A DNA stretch of 64,000 nt, taken from positions 1 to 64,000 of the forward strand of contig DAMBQR010000017.1 of assembly GCA_032055545.1 (NCBI GenBank), written 5' to 3'. Origin of the DNA: Pseudescherichia sp032055545 (GTDB taxonomy: Bacteria; Pseudomonadota; Gammaproteobacteria; Enterobacterales; Enterobacteriaceae). Of the stretch, positions 43,122-52,233 are shown piece after piece; the stretch's first letter is position 1, and each line of letters begins with the position of its first letter. The position numbers and the translations under genes are program-made. The notes below the pieces were generated by a model. That model made no database searches. It saw only the letters and a list, made by a program, of their open reading frames with translations, and had not been told where the DNA came from.

Positions 43122-44453
43122 TTATAGAATAAAACGGCTCAGGTCTTCATCTGCTACCAGCTCATCCAGGTGCTTGCTCACATAAGCGGCATCGATTGTC
43201 ACCGATTCGCCGTTCAGATCGCTGGCGTCATAGGAGATATCCTCCATCAGACGCTCCAGCACGGTGTGCAGACGACGGGCACCGATGTTTTCAGTGGTCT
43301 CGTTCACCTGCCATGCGGCCTGGGCAATGCGCTTGATACCGTCGTCGGTAAAGTCAATATTGACCCCCTCGGTGGCCATCAGCGCCTTGTACTGCACGGT
43401 TACGGAGGCGTTTGGCTCAGTCAGGATGCGCTCAAAGTCCTCGGTAGTCAGCGCCTGCAGCTCAACACGGATCGGCAGACGGCCCTGCAGCTCTGGGATC
43501 AGATCCGACGGCTTCGCGACCTGGAACGCACCAGAGGCGATAAACAGGATGTGATCGGTCTTCACCATGCCGTGCTTGGTGGATACGGTGCAGCCTTCTA
43601 CCAGCGGCAGCAGGTCGCGCTGTACGCCTTCACGTGAGACGTCCGGGCCGGAGGATTCGCCGCGCTTACAGATTTTATCGATCTCATCGATAAACACGAT
43701 ACCGTGCTGTTCAACGGCGTCGATAGCGTCCTGCTTCAGCTCTTCCGGGTTCACCAGCTTGGCCGCTTCCTCTTCAATCAGCAGCTTCATGGCATCTTTG
43801 ATCTTCAGCTTGCGCGGCTTCTGCTTCTGACCGCCCAGGTTCTGGAACATCGACTGCAGCTGGCTGGTCATCTCTTCCATGCCTGGAGGTGCCATGATCT
43901 CTACGCCCATCGGCGCAGCGGCGAGGTTAATCTCTACCTCTTTGTCATCCAGCTGGCCTTCGCGCAGTTTTTTGCGGAACGCCTGGCGAGCAGCGGACGG
44001 CTCCTGGGACTGTTCAGACTGGCCCCAGTTATCCTTCGCTGGCGGGATCAGTACGTCGAGAATGCGCTCTTCCGCCATCTCTTCTGCACGGTAGCGGTTC
44101 TTCTCGATCGACTGCATACGCACCATTTTCACGGCGGCGTCGGTGAGATCGCGAATAATCGAGTCAACTTCTTTACCAACGTAGCCAACTTCGGTGAACT
44201 TGGTCGCTTCCACCTTGATGAAAGGCGCGTTGGCCAGCTTCGCCAGGCGACGGGCAATTTCAGTTTTACCGACGCCGGTTGGGCCGATCATCAGAATATT
44301 TTTCGGCGTGACTTCATGGCGCAGCTCCTCGTCGAGCTGCATACGACGCCAGCGGTTACGCAGGGCAATGGCGACAGAGCGCTTGGCATTGTCCTGACCG
44401 ATAATGTGATTGTTCAGTTCGCTGACGATTTCGCGTGGGGTCATTTCAGACAT
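43122..44453 (-). CDS. hslU: HslU ATPase of the HslUV protease
   Basis: 443 residues, AAA+ unfoldase. Walker A GPTGVGKTE (about 57-65), Walker B IVFIDEIDK, an I domain between them, and the C-terminal tail DLSRFIL that docks into HslV. Starts 9 nt after hslV. Confidence 0.98.
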   Translation of the reverse strand: MSEMTPREIVSELNNHIIGQDNAKRSVAIALRNRWRRMQLDEELRHEVTPKNILMIGPTGVGKTEIARRLAKLANAPFIKVEATKFTEVGYVGKEVDSIIRDLTDAAVKMVRMQSIEKNRYRAEEMAEERILDVLIPPAKDNWGQSEQSQEPSAARQAFRKKLREGQLDDKEVEINLAAAPMGVEIMAPPGMEEMTSQLQSMFQNLGGQKQKPRKLKIKDAMKLLIEEEAAKLVNPEELKQDAIDAVEQHGIVFIDEIDKICKRGESSGPDVSREGVQRDLLPLVEGCTVSTKHGMVKTDHILFIASGAFQVAKPSDLIPELQGRLPIRVELQALTTEDFERILTEPNASVTVQYKALMATEGVNIDFTDDGIKRIAQAAWQVNETTENIGARRLHTVLERLMEDISYDASDLNGESVTIDAAYVSKHLDELVADEDLSRFIL

Positions 44454-44462
44454 GGGAGATCC

Positions 44463-44993
44463 TTACGCTTTAGAGTTTAATTCTTCGATGGTGTGGTTAT
44501 GGTTGGTATAGATGCAGATATCACCTGCAATATCCAACGCCTTCACCGCAATGTCGCGTGCGTTCATGTCGGTATTTTCTAACAGGGCGCGGGCGGCGGC
44601 CTGGGCGTACGGGCCGCCGGAGCCGATAGCAATCAGGTCATTTTCCGGCTGCACCACATCACCATTACCGGTGATGATCAGCGAGGCGTTTTCATCCGCC
44701 ACCGCCAGCAGCGCTTCGAGCCTGCGCAGCATACGATCGGTACGCCAGTCTTTTGCCAGCTCAACGGCGGCTTTCACCAGGTGACCCTGGTGCATCTCCA
44801 GCTTGCGTTCAAACAGTTCAAACAGCGTGAAGGCGTCTGCGGTACCGCCTGCAAAACCCGCGATAACTTTATCGTTGTACAGACGGCGTACTTTTTTCAC
44901 GTTGCCTTTCATTACGGTATTGCCCAGCGTGGCCTGGCCATCACCGGCAATCACTACCTGACCGTTACGGCGAACACTTACAATTGTTGTCAC
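44463..44993 (-). CDS. hslV: HslV peptidase of the HslUV protease
   Basis: 176 residues from the GTG at 44993, which places the catalytic Thr directly after the initiator (MTTIVSVRR), as the proteasome-type mechanism requires. The open frame to 45014 would bury that Thr and is rejected. GDGQATLG and GSGGPYAQAAARAL are conserved. Confidence 0.97.
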   Translation of the reverse strand: MTTIVSVRRNGQVVIAGDGQATLGNTVMKGNVKKVRRLYNDKVIAGFAGGTADAFTLFELFERKLEMHQGHLVKAAVELAKDWRTDRMLRRLEALLAVADENASLIITGNGDVVQPENDLIAIGSGGPYAQAAARALLENTDMNARDIAVKALDIAGDICIYTNHNHTIEELNSKA

Positions 44994-45082
44994 GAGCAGA
45001 CCCCTTTGTTGCAATCAGATGAGTCGCCCCGCACGGTGTACGGGGCAGAATGCAATTATAGATGGGGGGGATTTTAGGGGTT

Positions 45083-46042
45083 TCAACCCCCGGAGGCGAG
45101 ACGAATGCAGTTTGCGTGGCCGGCCAGCTTCAGGCGGTTGATGGTACCATCGACGTTATCTTTGCCTTTGACCGGGCCAATCACCACGCGATTCCAGCCG
45201 TTGTTGGTGGTAATGCGTGAATCAAAGCCTTCAAACGCCAGCTGGGCACGCACGGTTTCCGCCTGCTCAGCGCCTTTAAACGAACCGCACTGTACCATCC
45301 AGCGACGCTCATCTTTTTTCTCAGCGGCAGGCTTCGCCGCTTCTGGCTCGCGCGTGACCGGCGCAGCCTGCTGCGTCTTCGGCGCGGCAGCGGCGGTGTG
45401 CGCCGGGGTTTGCAGCAGATCCTGATAGGGCTGTTGGTTATTTGCTGCGGGCTTCGGCTGCTGCGTCTGGCGCGGTGCCTGCGCGCTCTGCACCGTGCGG
45501 GTCTGCGGCTGCTCCGTCAGGCGCGGCTGGGTCTGCTGCTGCGTTTGCTGCTGTTGGAACTGCTGCACCTGACGCTGGCGCTGCAGGGTCTGCTGGCGCT
45601 GGGCTGGCGTCTGCTCGTTCCACGGCACCTCGTTAAGCTGGGTCGGCTGCTGGCGCATATCGGCCTGCATCTGCTCTAACAGCTGGCGCTGCTCATTAGT
45701 CAGCTGATCCGGGTTCATCACCTCACCGCCCGCAGAGGGTTCGGTTGGCGCACGCACGCCCGGCTGACGGCTCTCCAGCTCTTTAATATAACGCCAGCGC
45801 TCTTCCGGTTTCGGCGGCAGACCGTTGCCCGTGACCTTCTGGCTCTGCAGGGTCTCGGACTCCTCTTTTTTGTGATGGGTAATAAAGTACAGGCCACCGA
45901 GAAAGGCCACCAGCACGGCGGCTGCAATCGCCACCATAGCAGGCGAGACAGCAGGCATACTACGTTGCTTCTTCCTTGAGGTGCTCGTTTTTCGCCGCGA
46001 AGGAGCCGACTGGCTGCGGCGTACATAATCTCGTTGGGCCAC
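45083..46042 (-). CDS. ftsN: Cell-division protein FtsN
   Basis: 319 residues. Short cytoplasmic tail (MAQRDYVRRSQ), membrane helix at about 33-55, a periplasmic linker very rich in Gln (about 130-200) and a C-terminal SPOR domain (WMVQCGSF to CIRLASGG) that binds denuded peptidoglycan. FtsN triggers septal wall synthesis. Confidence 0.96.
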   Translation of the reverse strand: MAQRDYVRRSQSAPSRRKTSTSRKKQRSMPAVSPAMVAIAAAVLVAFLGGLYFITHHKKEESETLQSQKVTGNGLPPKPEERWRYIKELESRQPGVRAPTEPSAGGEVMNPDQLTNEQRQLLEQMQADMRQQPTQLNEVPWNEQTPAQRQQTLQRQRQVQQFQQQQTQQQTQPRLTEQPQTRTVQSAQAPRQTQQPKPAANNQQPYQDLLQTPAHTAAAAPKTQQAAPVTREPEAAKPAAEKKDERRWMVQCGSFKGAEQAETVRAQLAFEGFDSRITTNNGWNRVVIGPVKGKDNVDGTINRLKLAGHANCIRLASGG

Positions 46043-46134
46043 TATCGTTTCGCTGTATTCATTCGTTTATTGGTCCGTCATGTTACTTAAGCGACGGGAC
46101 TTTGACCAGACGCGAAGTCTGAAAGCAGGCGCTG

Positions 46135-47160
46135 TTACGTAAGCGCCTGTGTCGAACCGCGCACGATCAGTTCGCAATCCAGCAGGCGCGATCCGCTGCT
46201 CACCGTCTGGCCATGTAGCTGATCCAGAAGCAATAGCATCGCTTCGCGGCCAATCTCAAAGCGCGGCTGGGCAACTGTCGTCAGCGGCGGATCGCAGAAC
46301 TGGGCGAGCGAAATATTATCGAAACCAATGATAGACAGCTGCTGGGGAATTTTCAGACCCTGCCGTTTCGCGCAGGAGAGCGCACCAAGCGCCATCACAT
46401 CGCTGTGGCAGAACACCGCCGTAGGTGGCTTCGGCAGCGCCAGCAGCTGCTCCATGGCGCTGCTTCCCGCCTCGTAGGTAAAGTTGCCCCGGGCAATATA
46501 GTGCGGATCGACGGTGATGCCCGAGCGGCGCAGCGCCTGGACGTAGCCCTGCAGGCGGTAGTGGCACAGCGGCATCTCTTCCGGCCCGGCGATGCAGCCA
46601 ATCCGCTGATGTCCCTGCTCCAGCAGGTAGTTAACAGCATTAAAGGCCGCCGTCAGGTTATCAATGTGCACCGTAGGCAGCTCCAGCTCCGGCGCAAACT
46701 CGTTGGCCATCACCATCGGCGGCAGGTTACGCTGCTCCTCAATGCTGGCATCAAATGGCAGGCGCGACCCGAGCAGCAGCATACCGTCAATCTGCTTGGT
46801 GATGATCAGATCGATGAACGTCTTCTCCTGCTGGTTCTGGTGGGCGCAGTCGCCAATCAGCACCAGATAACCCTGCTCGGCCGCCGTCACTTCAATACCA
46901 CGAATGATTTCGCTGAAAAAGGGATCGCAGATGTCCGGCACGATGACCAGCAGCGTGCGCGATTCGTTGCGCTTAATGTTGCGCCCCATCGCCTGCGGCA
47001 AATAGCCTACCTCCAGCGCCGCCTGCTCAACGCGGTTACGGGTCGCCTGGGAGACTTTATCCGGGTTCATTAACGCCCGGGACACGGTTGCCGTCGAGAC
47101 CTTCGCTTTCTGGGCAACATCTTTCATGGTCGCCGCAGCAACCTCTTTCTTGACCTTCAC
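46135..47160 (-). CDS. cytR: LacI-family nucleoside-utilisation repressor CytR
   Basis: 341 residues from the GTG at 47160, which has a GAGGAGAAAGAG ribosome site and matches the E. coli N terminus; the frame upstream to 47199 is not needed. Helix-turn-helix TMKDVAQKAKVSTATVSRALMNPDKVS, then the cytidine-binding core. With CRP it represses deo, udp, cdd and other nucleoside genes. Confidence 0.97.
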   Translation of the reverse strand: MKVKKEVAAATMKDVAQKAKVSTATVSRALMNPDKVSQATRNRVEQAALEVGYLPQAMGRNIKRNESRTLLVIVPDICDPFFSEIIRGIEVTAAEQGYLVLIGDCAHQNQQEKTFIDLIITKQIDGMLLLGSRLPFDASIEEQRNLPPMVMANEFAPELELPTVHIDNLTAAFNAVNYLLEQGHQRIGCIAGPEEMPLCHYRLQGYVQALRRSGITVDPHYIARGNFTYEAGSSAMEQLLALPKPPTAVFCHSDVMALGALSCAKRQGLKIPQQLSIIGFDNISLAQFCDPPLTTVAQPRFEIGREAMLLLLDQLHGQTVSSGSRLLDCELIVRGSTQALT

Positions 47161-47318
47161 CTCTTTCTCCTCGCATGTCTGGCGCAAGCGCAGACGCATC
47201 CCTTATGTGCGACATTACCCACATTTTTAGCAGATCGTTTATCAGTACGGTTACAGTATTTTCAGGAAAATTGTGATGAAGGCTAAATTTTTCGATCCCA
47301 CTCGCATCCCTGACCCCA

Positions 47319-49514
47319 TTAACCCTCAATGGGATCCACGTCTAACACCCACTTCACCTTGCGCGCCTCCGGCAGCGTATTAATCAGCGCCAGTGCGCCG
47401 CTGACGATATGCTGCAGGCGAATACGGGAGGGGTGCTGAAGCAGCAGCTGCCAGCGATAGCGCCCGCCGCGCTTTGGGGCGAGAGCGGGCACCGGGCCGA
47501 GCAGCCAGAGGTGGTTATCCACCAGCGGGCTGGCCTGCAGCAGATTACGCAGCTGCTGGAGAAAGAGCGGGGCCTGCTGGTTGTTATGATCCTCTGCGCG
47601 GATGATGACGTGGCTGGTCCACGGCGGCAGCTGGAGCGTCTGTCGCTCCGCCAGCGCCTCCTCGGCAAAGGCGTCGTAGCCTCTATAGAGCAGCGTTTGC
47701 AGAAGCGGATGCTCAGGGTGGTGGGTCTGTAAAATCACCTCCCCTTGCTTGCCCGCACGCCCGGCACGGCCGGAGACCTGGGTATAGAGCTGGGCGAAAC
47801 GCTCGGCGGCGCGAAAGTCTGCCGAGAACAACGCCCCGTCAACGTCAAGCAGCGCTACCAGGGTGACGTCCGGGAAGTGATGTCCCTTCGCCAGCATCTG
47901 GGTGCCGATCAGAATCCGCGCCCCGCCGCGATGTACTTCCGCCAGATGCTGCTCCAGCGCCCCTTTGCGGCTGGTGGTATCGCGATCGATGCGTGAGATC
48001 GCCACCTCCGGGAAGAGCGGCGTCAGCGCCTGCTCAAGCTGCTCCGTACCCAGCCCCACCGGGACCATATGCGTGGAGCCGCAGGCGGGACACTGGCGCG
48101 GTACCGGGCGCTGGCTGTCGCAGTGGTGGCAGCGCAGCTGGTGCTGGGCCTGATGCAGGGTGTAGTAGTGATCGCAGCGCGGGCACTCTGCGATCCAGCC
48201 GCAGTCGTGACAGAGCAACGCCGGGGCAAAGCCGCGACGGTTGAGAAACAGGATCACCTGATTATTGGCCTGCAGATGCTGCCGCATCCGGCTAATCAGC
48301 GCCGGGGAGAGGCCCGCCTGCAGCTGCTGGCCCTTGAGATCGAGCACGTGCTGGTTGGCGGGTCGGGCGTTGCCCGCCCGACGGGTGAGGCGCAGCAGGC
48401 GGTATTTCTTCTGCCGCACGTTGTGCAGGGTCTCCAGCGCGGGCGTGGCCGAGCCGAGGATAATCGGGATCTGCTCGCTGTGGGCGCGGTAGACCGCCAG
48501 ATCGCGAGCGTGGTAGCGCCATCCCTCCTGCTGCTTATAGGAGCTGTCATGCTCCTCATCGATCACAATGACGCCAAGATTTTTAAACGGGGTGAATAGC
48601 GACGAGCGGGTACCGATCACAATCGCCGCCTCGCCGTTTTTGGCTTTCAGCCAGCTGCTCAGGCGCTCACTGTCGTTCAGCCCCGAGTGCAGCACCTCTA
48701 CCGGGGCGTTAAACCGTTCGCGGAAGCGGGCAATGGTTTGCGGCGTCAGGCCGATCTCCGGGACCATTACCAGCGCCTGCTTGCCCTGAGCCAGAATATT
48801 CTCCAGCACACTCAGGTAGACCTCGGTCTTCCCGGAGCCGGTCACGCCTGCCAGCAGCCAGGCGGAGAAGGTATTGGCCTCGCTGTGGATTGCCCCCACG
48901 GCGGTTGCCTGCTCGGTGTTGAGCCGCAGGCGCTCGCCGCTGACGGCATAGCCTTCACGCCAGTCGCGGGGGGCGGGCGCTTCGCTGTTCAACTCGCAAA
49001 GCCCTTTACTGCGCAGCGCCTGGAGCGCCGTATCGTTAAATTCGAGATCGGCCACCTGATGCCGCCAGATCTTCCCCTGACGTAGGGCCGAGAGCGCCTG
49101 CTGCTGCTTTGGCGAGCGCTTCAGGCTGTTGATATCCACCGCCTGGCCCTGTTCAGTGGCGAACCAGTACCAGAGCGGCGCAGCGCTGGCGGGCTTCCCC
49201 TGGCGCAGCAGCACGGGCAGGGCGTGAAACAGTACGTCACCCAGCGGATGATGATAATACTCCGCCGCCCACAGCAGCAGCCGCCAGACCGAGGGGGAGA
49301 AAACCGGCTCGCTGTCCAGCACCTCTGCCACGCTCTTCAGCTCGGCCAGCGGCAACTCGCTCTCGTCGCTCACCGAGACCACGATACCTACCCGCTGCTG
49401 CTTGCCGAACGGCACGCGCACGCGGCAGCCCGCACGGGCAGACAGATCGGCGGGCAGCAGATAGTCAAATGTGCGGGGCAGCGGAACGGGCAGGGCAACG
49501 TGAGCAACGGGCAT
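47319..49514 (-). CDS. priA: Primosomal replication-restart helicase PriA
   Basis: 731 residues from the ATG at 49514; an ATG at 49526 would add MDKK. N-terminal 3'-binding domain, Walker A GVTGSGKTE, DEEH helicase box, and two zinc sites with paired CxxC/CxxxC motifs (CHDCGWIAECPRCD, CHHCDSQRPVPRQCPACG). It restarts stalled forks. Divergent from rpmE. Confidence 0.97.
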   Translation of the reverse strand: MPVAHVALPVPLPRTFDYLLPADLSARAGCRVRVPFGKQQRVGIVVSVSDESELPLAELKSVAEVLDSEPVFSPSVWRLLLWAAEYYHHPLGDVLFHALPVLLRQGKPASAAPLWYWFATEQGQAVDINSLKRSPKQQQALSALRQGKIWRHQVADLEFNDTALQALRSKGLCELNSEAPAPRDWREGYAVSGERLRLNTEQATAVGAIHSEANTFSAWLLAGVTGSGKTEVYLSVLENILAQGKQALVMVPEIGLTPQTIARFRERFNAPVEVLHSGLNDSERLSSWLKAKNGEAAIVIGTRSSLFTPFKNLGVIVIDEEHDSSYKQQEGWRYHARDLAVYRAHSEQIPIILGSATPALETLHNVRQKKYRLLRLTRRAGNARPANQHVLDLKGQQLQAGLSPALISRMRQHLQANNQVILFLNRRGFAPALLCHDCGWIAECPRCDHYYTLHQAQHQLRCHHCDSQRPVPRQCPACGSTHMVPVGLGTEQLEQALTPLFPEVAISRIDRDTTSRKGALEQHLAEVHRGGARILIGTQMLAKGHHFPDVTLVALLDVDGALFSADFRAAERFAQLYTQVSGRAGRAGKQGEVILQTHHPEHPLLQTLLYRGYDAFAEEALAERQTLQLPPWTSHVIIRAEDHNNQQAPLFLQQLRNLLQASPLVDNHLWLLGPVPALAPKRGGRYRWQLLLQHPSRIRLQHIVSGALALINTLPEARKVKWVLDVDPIEG

Positions 49515-49582
49515 TTTTTTATCCATGCACTTGAAACTGGCGGGATAGTATACACATTGTGAGAGAGCAGATGCGGATCTGT

Positions 49583-49611
49583 TTGCATCAGGCGGTTAAT
49601 TTCTGTATGAT
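49583..49611 (+). promoter_or_regulatory. Candidate rpmE promoter
   Basis: TTGCAT (49583-49588) and TATGAT (49606-49611) with a 17-bp spacer, 109 nt before the rpmE start. Confidence 0.65.
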
Positions 49612-49720
49612 TCGCCGCCTTTGGTGCTGCATTTCGCCGCCAAAGCTAAAATTAATCATCTCGCATGGTGTCCGGCGTTAGGGTCGGAAGAGCGATGCGG
49701 CCTTAACTGAGGTTTCTCCC

Positions 49721-49933
49721 ATGAAAAAAGGTATTCACCCGAATTACACTGCGATTACTGCAACTTGTTCTTGCGGTAACGTGATCAAAACTCACTCCAC
49801 CGTGGGTCACGATCTGAACCTGGACGTGTGCGGCGCTTGCCACCCGTTCTACACTGGCAAGCAGCGTGACGTTGCTACCGGTGGCCGTGTTGACCGCTTC
49901 AACAAGCGCTTCAGCATCCCAGGCAGCAAGTAA
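49721..49933 (+). CDS. rpmE: 50S ribosomal protein L31 (zinc form)
   Basis: 70 residues. Zinc-binding cysteines in ATCSCGN and CGACHPFYTGKQ identify the zinc-containing type rather than YkgM-type paralogues. Strong terminator follows. Confidence 0.98.
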   Translation: MKKGIHPNYTAITATCSCGNVIKTHSTVGHDLNLDVCGACHPFYTGKQRDVATGGRVDRFNKRFSIPGSK

Positions 49934-49944
49934 GTCGCTGCTTA

Positions 49945-49972
49945 GAAAAAACCGCCTCCGGGCGGTTTTTTT
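49945..49972 (+). terminator. rpmE terminator
   Basis: AAAAAACCGCC-TCC-GGCGGTTTTTTT-type hairpin with T tract directly after rpmE. Confidence 0.92.
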
Positions 49973-50003
49973 GTGCCTGAATTTTGTCACTCCTGCCAAT
50001 AAA

Positions 50004-50876
50004 TCAAACCAGCCCCGTGTTAACCCGCTTGCCGATATCGCTAAGCTTCGAGTACTTCTCAAGCAGCTGCGGCGCATCGTCCAGGCTCATCACGAACATC
50101 CACAGGTAAGTTATTACCGAATAGATGTGGCCCGCTTCAAGATGGGGTCTGAGCGTTAACATGGTTATCGCTATGCCAAACAGCACCGCACTGCCGACAC
50201 CGATGGCAAGGTAGCCCCACGCCTCGCGGTCGGAGAGACGAATGCGCAGCCGGGCCATCAGCAGGTAGTGGCGCGTCAGGGTTTGCTCTCTCGCTACGCC
50301 AACAAATCCCACCTCTTTTTCGAGCCGGTTATTAAGCCTGAACCAGAGCGCATCATTGACCTTCACGTAGCGGGGAAGCAGCGCGGCAAAAAACACTACC
50401 ATCAGCAGCGCGCCCGCGCCGACAACCGGCTCCAGGGCGAACAGCATCAGCGCCGCTCCGACAATGGAGATCGATGAGGTCACCAGCACCGGCATATGGG
50501 TCTCAAAGAAATCCACAAATTCACGGGAGAGGGTGACACGAGCCGCCACGGTGGAGTGTGCCTGTTGATGGCTGCGCTGGTGCAGGATGACCGGCACGGC
50601 AAGCTGGGCGTAGATACGTGAGAAAGTGCGCGTATCGACGCTGCGCCGGGCTGCGCCCACCGCCCACATGCCGAGCACGATCAGGGCATAGATCAGCGCC
50701 TTGTGCAGATTACCCGCCATCATGGCGTTGATGGCAAAGCCAGCAAACAGCGGGTAGGTGATGAGCAGAATGTTCTCGGCGAGCACCAGAGAAAAGGTCC
50801 AGATCAGTTTTTTCGCGTGGAGAACGGTAAGCTGGCGCAGGGTGCCCCAGGCCGTTGACGATGATGTTTGCAGCAT
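50004..50876 (-). CDS. Stand-alone ABC exporter membrane domain protein (no ATPase)
   Basis: 290 residues with five to six hydrophobic helices (for example LVLAENILLITYPLFAGFAINAM in the first 55 residues). The architecture is that of ABC-transporter type-1 membrane domains (ABC_membrane_3-like), but no Walker A, signature or Walker B motif occurs, and no ATPase gene is adjacent. The frame is complete, with start and stop, so it is not visibly truncated. It diverges from a TetR regulator, with palindromes between them. Substrate unknown. In E. coli yiiX lies here. Confidence 0.75.
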   Translation of the reverse strand: MLQTSSSTAWGTLRQLTVLHAKKLIWTFSLVLAENILLITYPLFAGFAINAMMAGNLHKALIYALIVLGMWAVGAARRSVDTRTFSRIYAQLAVPVILHQRSHQQAHSTVAARVTLSREFVDFFETHMPVLVTSSISIVGAALMLFALEPVVGAGALLMVVFFAALLPRYVKVNDALWFRLNNRLEKEVGFVGVAREQTLTRHYLLMARLRIRLSDREAWGYLAIGVGSAVLFGIAITMLTLRPHLEAGHIYSVITYLWMFVMSLDDAPQLLEKYSKLSDIGKRVNTGLV

Positions 50877-50898
50877 GGTGTTTCTCAGATAATATAGG

Positions 50899-50949
50899 AA
50901 ATAGAGCGATCGCTCTATTTGCGATGAATTTACTTGAGCAGTCGCTCAA
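50899..50949. promoter_or_regulatory. Palindromic operators between the ABC-domain gene and tetR
   Basis: A perfect 22-bp palindrome at 50899-50920 (half AAATAGAGCGA), and a second symmetrical site at 50934-50949 (TTGAGC-AGTC-GCTCAA). They share the GAGC...GCTC core. Both lie between the two divergent starts, the typical layout for a TetR repressor controlling itself and its neighbour. Confidence 0.75.
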
Positions 50950-50965
50950 AGTCAACAAGGCGAGT

Positions 50966-51550
50966 ATGACCCGACAACCATCTGAACAGCGGCGTGAGGC
51001 CATTTTATCTACGGCTATCGCGCTTTTTCGTACCAAAGGATTGCTGCAAACATCGACCCGGGATCTGACCGAAGCGCTGGGGATCTCACGCAGTCATATC
51101 TATCACTACTTCCCTAACTGGCAGGCGTTGTGCCTGGCTGCGCTGGAGTACTACATGCAGCAGGACTGGCAGCAGGCAAGAGATGAACTGGCTGTGATGG
51201 AGCCGAAGGCCGCGCTGAGACGGCTGACCGAGTGGTTTTTGCCGGACGACGTCGATCCGGACTGGCTGATCTACGCCGATGCCTGGCAAATTGCTGCCCG
51301 CGATGAGGCGTACAAGGCGCTGGCGCAGAACGTTACGGTGGAGTGGAATGGCCTGATTGAACGGGTGATTGTGCGAGGATGCGAGGCTGGCGTGTTTCGC
51401 TGCAAAGATGTCGCGCAGACCGCCCGGCTACTTGGCGGAGCCATTAACGGCTATGCCGATAGGGTCTCACTTGAACCCAATGAGCGCAGCCGACAGCAGG
51501 CGTTGGCGGATATTGATAGCTTAATTAACGTGTTGTTGCAGCCGACATAA
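50966..51550 (+). CDS. TetR-family transcriptional regulator
   Basis: 194 residues from the ATG at 50966 (AAGGCGAGT upstream); the open frame from 50855 crosses the operators and is rejected. N-terminal helix-turn-helix (SEQRREAILSTAIALFRTKGLLQTSTRDLTEALGISRSHIYHYF), then a variable ligand domain. Probably represses the divergent ABC-domain gene. Ligand unknown. Confidence 0.88.
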   Translation: MTRQPSEQRREAILSTAIALFRTKGLLQTSTRDLTEALGISRSHIYHYFPNWQALCLAALEYYMQQDWQQARDELAVMEPKAALRRLTEWFLPDDVDPDWLIYADAWQIAARDEAYKALAQNVTVEWNGLIERVIVRGCEAGVFRCKDVAQTARLLGGAINGYADRVSLEPNERSRQQALADIDSLINVLLQPT

Positions 51551-51630
51551 GCCCGGCGGCGTTCCACTTGCCGGGCCTACGGGATGGTGCGATTTTGTAG
51601 GCCGGGTCAGGCGGCAGCCGCCACCCGGCG
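51551..51630. repeat. Pair of REP elements (BIME) between tetR and metJ
   Basis: GCCCGGCGGCGTTC...CCGGGCCTAC (51551-51580) and GTAGGCCGGGTCAGGCGG...CCACCCGGC (51597-51629), inverted relative to each other, between two convergent genes. Confidence 0.87.
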
Positions 51631-51640
51631 TATCATGCTA

Positions 51641-51958
51641 TTAGTATTCCCATGTGTCCGGGTCGATGCCCAGCTCGCGCATGATAATCTTCGCCTCTTC
51701 TGGGATTTCGTCGCTGCGCTCTTTGCGCAGGTCTTCATCGTTCGGCAAAGGCTGGCCGGTGAACGCATGCAGGAACGCTTCGCACAGCAGCTCGCTGTTC
51801 GTGGCGTGACGCAGGTTATTGACCTGACGACGGGTGCGTTCATCGGTGAGGATCTTTAACACCTTCAGAGGAATGGAAACCGTAATTTTTTTTACTTGCT
51901 CACTCTTCTTACCGTGCTCAGCGTAGGGGCTGATATATTCGCCGCTCCATTCAGCCAT
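51641..51958 (-). CDS. metJ: Methionine repressor MetJ
   Basis: 105 residues, ribbon-helix-helix. The DNA-contacting strand KKITVSIPLKVLKIL is followed by RTRRQVNNLRHATNSELLCEAF. With S-adenosylmethionine it represses the met regulon. Divergent from metB, with five tandem met boxes between. Confidence 0.98.
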   Translation of the reverse strand: MAEWSGEYISPYAEHGKKSEQVKKITVSIPLKVLKILTDERTRRQVNNLRHATNSELLCEAFLHAFTGQPLPNDEDLRKERSDEIPEEAKIIMRELGIDPDTWEY

Positions 51959-52142
51959 GAGATACCTTAATCCTCTTTCTCATTAATAAATGGCCAAAAC
52001 CCGACTAAACGCAGGGACAGGGCCGTAATCTCGCGTAGTTTACCGTAGAGACGCCACCGTGACACGGAGTATTGGCTCCGCAGATGTGCGCTAATGCAGA
52101 TAATTTTAACGGCTATTCCCGGTTTGCTCAATCTATACGCAA

Positions 52143-52182
52143 AGAAGTTTAGATGTCCAGATGTATTGACGTCTATTGTCAC
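52143..52182. promoter_or_regulatory. Five tandem MetJ boxes, metJ-metB
   Basis: 8-bp units AGAAGTTT, AGATGTCC, AGATGTAT, TGACGTCT and ATTGTCAC, graded matches to AGACGTCT in register. Same layout as in E. coli; controls metBL and metJ. Confidence 0.88.
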
Positions 52183-52233
52183 AATGCTATTCTGTGGCCT
52201 GATTTTTCATCCATTAAGCCAGGAAGCCTTCAC

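Noticed and set aside
43704..44480. 258-codon open frame antisense to hslU
   Set aside because: Shadow of the AAA+ coding frame.
50004..50876. ABC-domain gene as a truncated pseudogene
   Set aside because: Start, stop and a dedicated regulator are present and no leftover ATPase sequence is seen downstream to the rpmE terminator. Decay cannot be fully excluded.
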